From NCBI GenBank assembly GCA_026545765.1, contig CM048839.1:56173177-56237176 (forward strand): a stretch of DNA of 64,000 nt, written 5' to 3'. The notes below the pieces were generated by a model. It was not told the DNA's origin. It saw nothing but the letters and a program-made list of their open reading frames with translations, and ran no database searches. This document shows positions 20,527 through 30,953 of this stretch, piece after piece (within the stretch, counting starts at the first letter, position 1; the number at the start of each line of letters is the position of its first letter). A program made the translations under genes and the position numbers. The stretch comes from Plantago major (taxonomy: Eukaryota; Streptophyta; Magnoliopsida; Lamiales; Plantaginaceae).

Positions 20527-23171
20527 ATCAGTCAACGATGACTATCTGACCTATTACAAATCTGGATGAGTGAACAATCCAACACTTAATCATTTCTTAA
20601 GATTTTTCAATTCATTCAATTAAGTGCAGAAAATAAACATCAACCAAATCACAAGGTGTGATCTTTGCTGAGAAGTTATCTTTTATAGAATACTATCTGA
20701 GAGTAAGTTCTTCAGATAAGTTACAAAGAAAGATTACAGATAACTTCAAAATCCAACCAGGCTTTAATGTGATTGGTGTTGATCAAGGTTGGCTTATCTT
20801 TTTCTCCATGCCATAAGTTGTTTATAGATTGGTTCTGGAAATCTTGAATTTACCAGTAGATGCTTAAGTTCCAGAATCCAATAGCCATTTTTCTGATTGA
20901 TGCACCTGTAGACAGAGGAATCATTGTCATTCTTCACATACTCTATTTTGGCTTCTTCTGGCCTGAGTGGAAGTTGACTTTGTCTTTATCTTTGCTCAGC
21001 TCTCAGTCATTTCCTTCTCTGTCTTGAATTCTCTTTGGGGTTGTTGCTTGAAGAACGACCCTGGATAGACTTGGTATTTCCAGAGGGTGTTTTAGCTGCT
21101 AGGGGCTTTGCAGCTATGGGCTCAGTTAGGCTTTCAATTTTTCTTTTTCTGTGAAGAGGAGCTTCATCTTCATGAGTTTCTTCATCATCATCAAGATTAA
21201 ATCTTGTGAGAGTTTTACAGCCTTCTTCATTGCACAGGGACTTGATTTGGCCTTCTTCTTTTTCTTCAGAAGTTTCATCAATCCCTTTAACCTGTCTTCT
21301 CCTTGGAGCCTTGGTACTCCTTGGAGGTTTCTGTGCCATGTCCCTTGTTATCATTGTATTTCCTTCAGTAGGTTTCTGGGAAGCAGCTACTATTTGCAAA
21401 GCAGCTTGGCTTGAGGAGGGTTCATTGATTCTGAGTGGTGGCTGGGAAGTTTTCATGTTTCTTCTTCCTCTCTGAGCCGCACCAGCTCCAGATTTCTTCT
21501 TGTTTTCTTCTCCTTCTTCCTATTCCCCCTGACTTTGAGGTCCAGATTTGTACACTCTTTCCCCCATAGTCATTGTTGGCTGACTCAGTCTCATAAAAGA
21601 ATCTGAGAGAGAGTCAAAATGCCCTTGTAAATAATTGTAGGCAGTGACCAACTTCTGAAGTTCGGCTTTGAGCTCCTGATTTTGCTTGATAAGTCCATTG
21701 TCCTTATCAGTGAGCTCTGCCAATGGGCCTAGGATAGCATCTACTTTTCCAGCAGTGTAACTTGCCTCTTGGAAAGCTTTTTCAGCTAAAGACGCATCAT
21801 CGTCCCTTATCCTTCCCAGATCTTTCTGAGCAATGACTATGCTAGCTGTTCTCTGAGCGACGAGCTCAGTGAACTTTTTCATTTCAGAGGGGACGGAGGC
21901 AATTACTTCCTTGTTCTGTGAAGACATCTCCTTTTTCAGATAAGCCAGTACTTAGTATCTGTTCATGTATTCATGGGAGTGGACATTTGGCAGTTTGCTG
22001 AAAGTTTCAGGAGCAATCAGTTTCCTTTTCAAGTGTGAAACCGCTAGATGTTCATTGCGGTGCTCTGCCAAAGTCTTGTCTTCTTCATCATCTGAGTAAT
22101 CAGCCCAGTGATCTTCATCCTCTTGGACATTCTCATCGATTGTGTCGAGTCCAGCAACCATCTCAGAGATTGGTTTCTTCCCTTTTTGGGAGGAGGATGG
22201 TACTTCTTTTGAAGATGATGCAGCCTTAGCATCATGCTTAATTTCATATACTTCTTCAGTATCGAGTTCTTTGGTGATGGCATTTACAGCATCCTGTAGC
22301 TCTTTAACCTCAGAGTAAGCAATCATCTCTTGCAGATATTGATCTTGTAGTTGGTCAAGCTTGTCTCTGGATTTAGCTATCTGGTCTTCCAGTTGAAGAT
22401 GGAGTTGTTGTTCTTCCAACAGGTTATGCGAGTTGAGCGCTCGATTGAGTATTCAACAATTTCTGAGCGATTTCCTCAGAATCCTCAACTACTTGTTCAG
22501 TATTAACCTTTTGTTGGGAAGATGGATGAGTTGACTTTTGAGGAGATGGAGACGGAGATTTCTGTGCTTTCCTCTCAGTTTGCTTTCCAGCAGTTGAGGC
22601 ATGATTTCTTTGTGAAATTCCTCCGGTCCCTGGTGTAGGGGCATCATCATCATCCTTTTTTGTCTGTGTCATCCTTTTGGTGATGGTCAGTGGAAGGTTC
22701 ATCGAAGTCGTTTTCGTTTATCTCTTCCTCCTCATCATCTTCAGATACAAGATTGATCACTTCAGGAATAGTGATCTTCTGCCCATTAACCTCTTCTTGT
22801 TCAGAAGGTATAAATTGCAGAGTCTGGGGCAGAACTGGCTTGAATGCCATCTGTAATCTTGTCTGACCATCTGCCTGTTCAAAGGCTTGTATCAAACTGT
22901 GCGCCACTTCTCTGGGGAAATCCTTATGCAATAGAGTCGCAAATGTGTACTGTTCGATAGGGAACATTGCATGGATATACGTCTCCAAGTCAACAACTCG
23001 TGCTCGTCTGGTTGGTTGATCTGTGATTCTCAATATTTCAGAGAGATCAGAGCACCTTAACCTTTGCCATTTCTTGAAGCATTGAATATGCTTTGGCAGG
23101 GTTTGAGCTTTGAAGAAGGGAAGTAGGTCCCTTTTCTCATCATTGGGAGCCTGCTTTGCACTCGTTTCAGC

Positions 23172-23249
23172 CTGAAAGAAAGAGTTTTGAGTGAGCTTCA
23201 AAACTTTTGTAGATATCTGAGTAGAAATGTAGTTTAGTTTCTGAGTTAC
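23172..23249 (-). other. Intron-like segment epsilon (Cop-B third ORF)
   Basis: 78 nt. Donor ACTCAG|GTAACT, acceptor CTTTCTTTCAG|GCTGAA. Phase 0. This one is a multiple of three and open, so it could be coding or alternatively spliced. The exon between delta and epsilon is 117 nt (39 codons). Confidence 0.55.
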
Positions 23250-23366
23250 CTGAGTAAGTACTTCAGGCTCAGAGACTTGTGCTACTGAGACAATTGGTGT
23301 CTCAGATATCTTGTTGTGAGGTGGAGACTTGGAAGTCTGGTCCTCATCAACCTTTCTTTCTTGAAC

Positions 23367-23455
23367 CTGAGAATTAAGATTAATACAATACTTAGGAAAT
23401 TATTTGAAAGAATTTGTGCAAAAATGCTTTAATGAGTTATGAGTTTTGGACTTAC
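23367..23455 (-). other. Intron-like segment delta (Cop-B third ORF)
   Basis: 89 nt. Donor GAGGAA|GTAAGT, acceptor TTAATTCTCAG|GTTCAA. Phase 0, in-frame TAA at codon 9. The exon between gamma and delta is 153 nt (51 codons), open. Confidence 0.75.
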
Positions 23456-23608
23456 TTCCTCAATAGGAAGCTCAGAGTCATTTTTCTCAGAAACTTTCTC
23501 AGTTTCTGGTATTCTTTCATGTGATGTTACCTTGGGAGCTTCATAAATTTCCATTGATGCAGGGAATGTCGCAACTTTTTCCCTTTGCATTTCTACTTCT
23601 GAATGAGC

Positions 23609-23691
23609 CTGTAAGTAGAAAGTATGAATAATTTAGAAGAAGTTTAAGATAACCCATGATGAAGAATACTTATCACTAATTTTTCATGTAC
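23609..23691 (-). other. Intron-like segment gamma (Cop-B third ORF)
   Basis: 83 nt. Donor TGAAG|GTACAT, acceptor TCTACTTACAG|GCTCAT. Phase 0, with an in-frame stop. The exon between beta and gamma is 102 nt (34 codons), open. Confidence 0.75.
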
Positions 23692-23793
23692 CTTCATGCT
23701 AGAAGGCTCAATGATGTGTTCTTCAGAAACCTTGTCGGTCTCTGGGTTCGTCTCTGGCATTTCTGCCTTATCTTCCTCTTTCTCAGTTGGAGC

Positions 23794-23872
23794 CTGTTAG
23801 AAACATTTACTTTAAATGATTAAGCACATAGACAAATGACTGAAAAGTGTTATCTTAAGAATCAATTATCAC
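23794..23872 (-). other. Intron-like segment beta (Cop-B third ORF)
   Basis: 79 nt. Donor CACAG|GTGATA, acceptor TTTCTAACAG|GCTCCA. Phase 0. An in-frame TAA occurs six codons in. The exon between alpha and beta is 108 nt (36 codons), open, ending EPVPQ. Confidence 0.75.
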
Positions 23873-23980
23873 CTGTGGTACAGGCTCAGATTTCTTAAGA
23901 GGCGAGGTTGGGGTAACCTCCTTCTCAGTTTCTGAGGCAAGCTTTCCAGCTTCCTCTTGTTTCTGTGTTTCTAACTCAGC

Positions 23981-24063
23981 CTGTAACAAAGAATTGTTAT
24001 ATAAGTAACAAGATATACAAGCATAAAATTTTTCACAAGGTAGGAGTTAAACCATTCAGCTAC
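23981..24063 (-). other. Intron-like segment alpha (Cop-B third ORF)
   Basis: 83 nt. Donor CTCAG|GTAGCT, acceptor TTTGTTACAG|GCTGAG. Phase 0. Its length is not a multiple of three, so retention shifts the frame and ends at a TAG 8 nt into the next exon. Without removal it encodes a hydrophobic tail. Confidence 0.7.
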
Positions 24064-26170
24064 CTGAGCATTGTCAGGCTGATTGGTCTCTGGAACTTGT
24101 GACCCTTTTATACTTTGGTCTTCTTGTTCCAGTACAGCTTCTTTGTTTGAAATTTTATGTACTTCACACCTTTTCTGAGTGTGCAACTCAGTTGCCTCCC
24201 CTGGTTGATCATTCTGAGTAGATGTCTCAGTTTGATCCCTCTCATTGAGTTGGGGAACCTGCTCTTTTGCAGGATTTTCTTCAGCATACTACATTGCTGG
24301 TAAGTCGAAATGGAGTTCATTTACCATTTCATCAACCACTTGTGGCTGTTGTGGTTGTTGTGTTTGTGGTTGTTGTGGAAGCAGAAGAATTATCATTAGT
24401 AGGTTCTTCCAGATTTTTTGATGTGGCATTTTCATCAGCATCTGCCAGTACTAAGTAACCACTCATCTGGGCTTCTTGAATTTGTTCATAGGAGACCTTC
24501 CCTGATGGTTTGTTTGCACCAACAACCTTTGCTATAGGTGCTTGTTCAGCAACCTATGGTGTAGGTTCTTTTTCCGATACCTCTTCACCAGTTACTATTT
24601 CAGTAACCTTAGCCCGTTTTGATCTTTCTAGGACTTGAGAGATGACTAGTTCATCATCTTCATCGTCAGAGCTCTCATCAGCATTAGGAACTGATTGGTA
24701 CATAATTCCTGTGGTTTCTGCAGATAGGGCTTGGTGTTTTTCACCACTTTTGGCAGCATTTATGAGTTCATCAGCAAGGCTTTCTGTAATAGTATTCACA
24801 TTTCTGAAAGCACTTTATCTTGCTGAGTCTACTTGTTCAGTAGTTGATAACTCTTTTGCAGCATTGATGAGTTCATCTGTATTAATTTGTTCATCGGCAA
24901 TGCCTGCAGATATCTGAGAATCGACAACCTCAATAGGTGTGTCTTGTGATTTTCCAGCAGACTTCTTTCTTGAAGTTCTGGGCTTCTTGGTCGCAACCTT
25001 TTCTTCAGATACCTTTTCAGACTTTCGCTTCTTAGAACCTTTCTGAGACCCAGCAACCTTTTTCATCATGTTCGTATACTCATATTTGTAGAGTAGGTTA
25101 CTGTTGGCGATTTTAGCCGTCTCTCTGAGCTCAATGCCAAGCTTTTCCAGCAAGTAGCATATCTTCAGACCATAGCCTACTGTGGCCTTTGGCTCAGCTA
25201 GTCCTTTGGCGATCTTACGCTCGAAGCCTTGAATCTTCTTCACAAACTTCATGAAGGCGTACTTTCCCCAGTTAAAAGGGTTTTCCAGCCTTTTGTCTTG
25301 TTGATTCAGCAAGAACATCATGATCCATCGTTCTTGGCTTATTTGGTCAGCACCTCCTTGTAGACCATCAAAGCATCTGTGAAGAATGCAAGTCAATACA
25401 TCCCAGTGAACCATCAGATGTCTGGTTCGGATGTCAGCAAGCTTGAACTCAGTGGGTGTATCTGATTTTTCAAGATCACACACGTCACTGTACCACTGTT
25501 TAACACCTTCAAGGAGATCATCATCCTTGGTGTTTATTTCAAAATCCTTTCCAAGATTTTGAAGCTCAAACAACTTACAGAAAGTTGTTAAGTCCAGAAG
25601 GATTTCCTTTCCTTGGACTGAGGTTTTGACAGGCACTATTGTAGTGCCTTCAGAAACACAGGAAATTATCCTGGAGTTGTTGTAGAATTCCAACACATCG
25701 AGTGATGAAATTCCACTTGGGCGAGTAGATAGAAAACCCTTGATTTGTGCCTTTTCAAGCATGTCAAGAATCAGCTTTCTGTCGGCTTGGTTCTCTATTG
25801 CAGCCGTGAGGTATTCCTCAACCATGGCACCACCCCAAATCATTCTGTGATTTGAAGTCCAATGGTCAGGATTAAAATCTCCTACCAGTCGGTTTTTCAC
25901 AACCAACTCTGGTGCTTGCTTTTCAGCAGTACTAGTGGAGGATTGAGATTTCTGTGTGGAAGAATTCTTTGGGGCCATCTCTTTATATAGTGTAGGGAAT
26001 TTGGATTGGTGTTTGAAAGAGATTTGATTCTGTAATTCTTTGCAGAAAAACTTAATCTTGATTTGCAGAGATTGTAGAAGGTTTGCAGAGAATCAAGAGA
26101 GAAGGTTTTGCTATTTTTGTGTAAGTCGGAATTTTGGATTAGGCGAAAGTGATTTATTTTGTCAAAATCC

Positions 26171-26180
26171 TATATATATA
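26171..26180 (-). promoter_or_regulatory. TATA-like box upstream of Cop-B third ORF
   Basis: TATATATATA 193 bp upstream of ATG 25978, at the same place as in Cop-A. Confidence 0.5.
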
Positions 26181-26656
26181 GCAATAGAATCTCAACAGAC
26201 AAATACATACAAATTGATTTTGTGTGTACGTATCTGTGATTTGCAAGCAGGCGTGAGCAAAAGCTAGTTCGGCATTAAATGCAAAGTGGGCTTAAAATTT
26301 ACAGTCCACTATTTACTGTGAATTAATTTCCAACGTATAGATCAAACGCTTAATTTAATCAAGGGTCACCATTGCTTCTTCAGCAATGATCATAATCAAC
26401 AAGTGTAATTGTGCCCATTTAATGAATTTTGGCTATTACCTATCTGAATCACGTTTTTGTATGACCAAGAACACTATTTGCATCTGAATCTGTCTTATAC
26501 TTAGGATTTTTCCAAGTTTTTCATCAAGATAGAAATAATGCGAATTTCAAGAGAGTAGTTGACTGCAGATAGTTGTACTATTCTCCTTTGTGTTCCCCAT
26601 TTATAGAGTGACTCAGATATCTTAAGCTGTCTTTTTGCTCTTTAGCCTTTTTGACT

Positions 26657-26766
26657 TCTGGATACCCGTTCTAGATTTCTCTTTTCTCTTCTCTGGATGC
26701 CCGTTCCAGATACCTCTTCTCTGGATGCCCATTCCAGCTACCTCTTCTCTGGATGCCCGTTCCAGA
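26657..26766 (-). repeat. Hairpin tandem repeats with ACGGGCA loop (Cop-B)
   Basis: Four units: 26657-26675, 26692-26710, 26720-26738 and 26748-26766. Consensus on the element strand is TCTGGA-ACGGGCA-TCCAGA. The last three are spaced 28 bp apart as near-perfect tandem repeats; two units have one stem-end mismatch. Confidence 0.75.
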
Positions 26767-26779
26767 TTCCTGAACTTTT

Positions 26780-27428
26780 TCAGTTCATTGATAGTTCCAT
26801 TAGTCCAAGACTATATCTTAAGGCTAAGAATCTACTTTCTTGTAGTGGCTTAGTGAAGATATCTGCAAGTTGGTCTTCAGTGCCAATCTTGAGTATCTCT
26901 ATATTGCCTTTTTCAACATGGTCTCTGATGAAGTGATGTCTAACATCAATATGCTTTGTTCTGGCATGAAATTTAGGATTACGTAATCGAATAGCACTTG
27001 TGTTGTCACGAGAAAATGGGAGTTTCTCTTCATCGAGTCCATAGTCTTTAAGTTGTTGTTGTATCCACGAATTTGTGTTGCACAACAACTGAGCAATATA
27101 TTCACCTCTGGTAGAAGTTGCAATTCATTTTGCTTCTTGCTAAACCACGAGATAAGTCTAGTACCCGTACAAGTTCCTGAGGTGCTTTTCCTATCAAGCA
27201 GTGATCCAGCATAATCAGCGTCTGAGTACCCAGCTAAACTCAATCCGCTTTCTTTACGATACCACAATCCTACATCTACTGTACCTTTTACATACCTTAA
27301 TATTTTCATAGCAATGTTGTAGTGTGTTTGCATCGGATTTGTCTGAAATCTAGCACACACTCCAACGCGTATTGAATATCAGGTTTACTTGCAGTGAGGT
27401 AAAGTAGTGAACCTATCAATTTCCTATA
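26780..27428 (-). pseudogene. Cop-B RNase H end of pol
   Basis: C-terminal part of Cop-B pol, separated from the rest (38643-41333) by Cop-C. Motifs: GYSDADYAGSLLDRKSTSGT, SWFSKKQN, HIDVRHHFIRDHVEKGNIEI and the terminal GLMELSMN. Many small changes against Cop-C fall at CAG/CTG words, so some frame breaks may be consensus errors. Confidence 0.88.
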
Positions 27429-27800
27429 TGTTGGTCCAGATAACGGCAAAGTAAAAGGCTAGAGGGGGGGGGGGGTGAATAGTCTTTTAAAACTTTTGTC
27501 GATAAAAACTATTTCTCAGATATCTGTGTAGATATCTGATACTTACATTCAGAGCCCGGAAGACTTAAGATAGATAAGTGCAGAAACAGTTAAAGTGTGT
27601 GTGTGTGTTACTGAAATGTAAGTACAGAAAAGTAAATAACACAGCAAGTATAGTGGTATCTGGAGGTGGCGTAATCCTCCAACTAATCCACTTCGGTCTT
27701 CCAAAGACCTAGAATTCACTAGAAAATATAATTGAGGTCACCTTACAAAAATCCTATTCTAAGATTCCTTAAACAAATGGTTCTCAACCAAATGTTCCCC

Positions 27801-27951
27801 CTGAGTTGTTCCACAGCTTTCACAGCCAAGTACTTCCTGTACTCAGAAACCTTTTTGAGCTACTCCCTAGCGTCCCAAGCTAAGTACTTCCTGTGCTCAA
27901 TAACCTTGGAGTTATTCCTTAGTTTCTCAAACTAAGTACTTCCTCTACTCC
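27801..27951 (-). repeat. Triple hairpin array in Cop-C 3' LTR
   Basis: Three units as in Cop-A. Unit 2 shows outer stem TTGAGC/GCTCAA and inner stem CTTAGC/GCTAGG, again paired despite base changes. Confidence 0.72.
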
Positions 27952-28336
27952 ATGCCAGTGATGGTGTTGGTTTTGGTTTGAGTTGTCAGATGAGCTTCTT
28001 TAATAACTTTTCAGTTAATCAGATAGCTCTGTGAATCAAGTATACTTAATACACTTTTCAATGTATGGTATCTTGTTCTTTTTACTGACCCAAGTCTATG
28101 ATAATTGTTCAAAAGAATGAATCTCAGATACTTGATCTTTCGATTCAACTCTTTCACAAATAGCAGTGCTTGTTTAGGATCAGGACACTTAGAACTTTAG
28201 TGCTACTTAAGATCAAGAGCTTTGGTCGTAACAGAAAGCTTGAGGATAAGTAGTTTGCTTTGAGAGAGTAAGACGTTCAGCATGTTTATGGAGTTCAAGG
28301 TGTTCAGTGTGTCTTCTCAAGCAGTCTAAGTGTTGA

Positions 28337-28344
28337 TATTTATA
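28337..28344 (-). promoter_or_regulatory. LTR TATA box, Cop-C 3' LTR
   Basis: TATAAATA on the minus strand, same context as the other LTRs. Confidence 0.7.
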
Positions 28345-29092
28345 GATGAATTTGATTGCCGTTTGAATAGTATCCGTTAGGCTTAAATCAAATTCAAACT
28401 ATTGATATCTGTGTATAGTAATCGTAGAGTTTATTCCGCTTCTTCGGTTACCGTTGCTTTTGTTCAGACATCTCTGTCCGTGCATTTAATGCATTGTACT
28501 ATACTTTTGTCCTGTAGTGCCAACTGAACTATGCTTTGTATCAGAGACAACCTTGATCAGATTTCTCTGATTCTTTGCACGTTCTTATATTTAACTTCAG
28601 ATACCACTTTTATTGAAACAACTTTGTTTGCAATATATATATTTCTTCTTCAGAATGTGGTTAAAGCTCAAGGTATCTGAGAATAGATATCTGTGGACAC
28701 TTTCCTTGTTTTTAGATAGACCCTTTATTTCTCAGATATCTCTTGTGACACAGTTTGTTTAAAACTATTCGTGTCTTCAAGATATCTGGCCAAGGTATCT
28801 GTAAAACTGTTTCAGTAATCTTCTGCAGTCTTCAAATCTTCAATGTCGTTGAACTTGTTCTGCTTGGATGTCTTCTTCTTGGTATTCTCTTTATAAAATA
28901 AAAATTACATTTTGAGACCTAACATCCTATACAAGATTAGCTAGACTATCATACTTAGTGGGTTTCCTCTTTTACAATGTTCAAGTGAACCAAGAGTACT
29001 AATCACCTTTCTGAGACTAAGATAAGTCATCATGTTGCTGATCAAAATCTAAACAGATATTTCTAATAAAATATCTAACAAATTTCCTAACA

Positions 29093-29108
29093 AATTTCCC
29101 CCTTTTTG
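29093..29108 (-). other. Polypurine tract of Cop-C
   Basis: CAAAAAGGGGGAAATT on the minus strand directly before the 3' LTR. Confidence 0.9.
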
Positions 29109-29479
29109 ATCAGTCAACGATGACTATCTGACCTATTACAAATCTGGATGAGTGATCAATCCAACACTCAATCATTTCTCATAATTTTTCAATTCATTCA
29201 ATTAAGTGCAGAAAGTAAACATCAACCAAATCACAAGGTGTGATCTTTGCTGACAAGTTATCTTTTATAGAATAATATCTGAGAGTAAGTTCATCAGATA
29301 TGTTACAAAGAAAGATTACAGATAACTTCAATACATAAAACAATTTAGCTCAGTCAGCAAAAATACAAAAAATACATAGTAAATTAGGACAACAGGAGTA
29401 ACCAAGCTCAAAGTAAACATCCTAATAGACTAGTCTTCAAGTCTTCAACTCTTCAAGTCTTCAACAGTATTTCTGTGGA

Positions 29480-30780
29480 TCAGTCTGCAAATTTCCTATC
29501 TCCAAACCTTTTGATGTCATCAGAATAATCATAGAGAAGTGTTCTGACGAGCATCTCAGTGTCTCTGGCAAATCCACAGACCTCTTTGTAGGTTTTGGTA
29601 GGATTTTTCTTGACAAAATGTTTGACCCACAGATACTTTCCCCACTTCCAGGCATACTGTATTCTGATATCTGAAAGCTTGAAGTATTCGTAGATAATCC
29701 TCAGATATCTGATGTCACCCTTGTATTGATCTTCAGTTAGATAGAACGACTCATAGGGTTCCACAGCGAGTCTTTCTCTTGTGCCTGTTCCTGTGATATT
29801 CAGAATTCTGTGCACATCATCTGGCTTTCCATATGGACATTCATCAGAGAGGTCCTTTCTCATGGCTTCAGTTCTCTTGACAACTTCAAACTCCAACCAG
29901 GCTTTAATGTGATTGGTGTTGATCAAGGTTGGCTTATCTTTTCTCCATGCCATAAGTTGTTTATGGATTGGTTCTGGAAATCTTGAATTTACCAGTAGAT
30001 GCTTAAGTTCCAGAATCCAATAGCCATTTTTCTGATTGATGCACCAGAGATGTAAGAATCATTGTCATTCTTCACATACTCTATTTTGGCTTCTTCTGGC
30101 CTGAGTGGAAGTTGACTTTGTCTTTGCTCAGCTCTCAGTCTGTTCCTTCTCTGTCTTGAATTCTCTTTGGGGTTGTTGCTTGAAGAACCACCCTGGATAG
30201 ACTTGGTATTTCCAGAGGTTGTTTTAGCTGCTAGGGGCTTTGCAGCTATGGGCTCAGTTAGGCGTTCAATTTTCCTTTTTCTGTGAAGTGGAGCTTCATC
30301 TTCATCAGTTTCCTCATCATCATCAAGATTAAATCTTGTGAGAATTTTACAGCCTTCTTCATTGCCCAGGGACTTGATTTGGCCTTCTTCTTTTTCTTTA
30401 GAAGATTCATCAATCCCTTTAACCTGTCTTCTCCTTGGAGCCTTGGTACTCCTTGGAGGTTTCTGTGCCTTGGCCCTTGTTATCATTGTAGTTCCTTCAG
30501 TAGGTTTCTGGGAAGCAGCTACTATTTGCAAAGTAGCTTGGCTTGAGGAGGGTTCATTGATTCTGAGTGGTGGCTGGGAAGTTTTCATGTTTCTTCTTCC
30601 TCTCTGAGCCGGACCAGCTCCAGATTTCTTCTTGTTTTCTTCTCCTTCCTCCCAATGCCCCAGACTTTGAGGTCCAGATTTATACACTCTTTCCCCCTTA
30701 GTCATTGTTGGCTGACTCAGTCTCATAAAAGAATCTGAGAGAGAGTTAAAATGCCCTTGCAAATAATTGTAGGAAGTGAC
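29480..30780 (-). pseudogene. Cop-C third ORF, C-terminal remnant
   Basis: Two open stretches. 30762-29989 covers a coiled-coil end (LQGHFNSLSDSFMRLSQPTM), basic KAPRRRQVKG and acidic DDDEETDEDEA. 29953-29480 is a folded-looking C-terminal block (MAWRKDKPTLINTNHIKAWL, YESFYLTEDQYKGDIRYL). It ends at a stop at 29480, then ~370 bp of non-coding sequence before the PPT. The N-terminal two-thirds is deleted at about 30780. The same C-terminal block ends the Cop-E ORF. Confidence 0.8.
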
Positions 30781-30828
30781 ATTGTCCTATTGTCCTTTGT
30801 GTTCCCCGTTTATAGAGTGATTCAGATA

Positions 30829-30940
30829 TCTGAGTTCCCGTCTTAGAGATCTTAAGCTGTCTTTTTGCTCTTTAGCCTTTTTGACTTCTGGATACCCGTT
30901 CCAGATTTCTCTTTTCTCTTCTCTGAATGCCCGTTCCAGC
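30829..30940 (-). repeat. Hairpin repeats with ACGGG loop (Cop-C)
   Basis: Units 30829-30847 (stem TCTAAG/CTCAGA, one mismatch, loop ACGGGAA) and 30887-30905 (TCTGGA/TCCAGA, loop ACGGGTA), plus a degraded unit near 30922-30940. Confidence 0.7.
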
Positions 30941-30953
30941 TTTCTGAACTTTT

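Larger units (their letters stand above)
20746..25978 (-). pseudogene. Cop-B third (env-like) ORF with intron-like segments
   Basis: Starts at ATG 25978 (MAPKNSSTQKSQ). Residues 1-387 (to 24815) hold the conserved N-terminal block, then a Lys/Ser-rich part (KKPRTSRKKSAGKSQ). Next is a Pro/Glu/Ser/Thr-rich part split by five GT-AG segments (24063-23172), then a block KHIQCFKKWQRL (23201 onward), acidic DDEEEE runs, and coiled-coil stretches (22419-21952, 21927-21520). A basic tail KAPRRRQVKG follows. The C-terminal ~150 residues present in Cop-C (29953-29480) are deleted. Frameshifts lie near 24800, 22700, 22430, 21940 and 21500, with stops near 24554 and 24290. Cop-E has a longer open version. 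No membrane anchor is clear in the spliced reading. Function unknown. Confidence 0.75.
25979..26779 (-). other. Cop-B spacer between pol and third ORF
   Basis: Non-coding. Contains TATATATATA (26171-26180), the hairpin array (26657-26766) and the purine motif ATGGGGAACACAAAGG near 26588-26603. A second TATATAAAGAGATGG runs straight into the third-ORF ATG, as in Cop-A and Cop-E. Confidence 0.7.
27429..29092 (-). repeat. Cop-C 3' LTR
   Basis: TGTTGGTCCAG...TTTCCTAACA, 1664 bp, same family as the Cop-B LTRs. A short patch at 28415-28450 is scrambled relative to the others. Confidence 0.93.

Noticed and set aside
24000-24063. Hydrophobic stretch in Cop-B third ORF taken as an envelope membrane anchor
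   Set aside because: It is encoded by intron-like segment alpha; in the spliced reading it disappears. Kept as a separate alternative-form finding, not as proof of an envelope protein.
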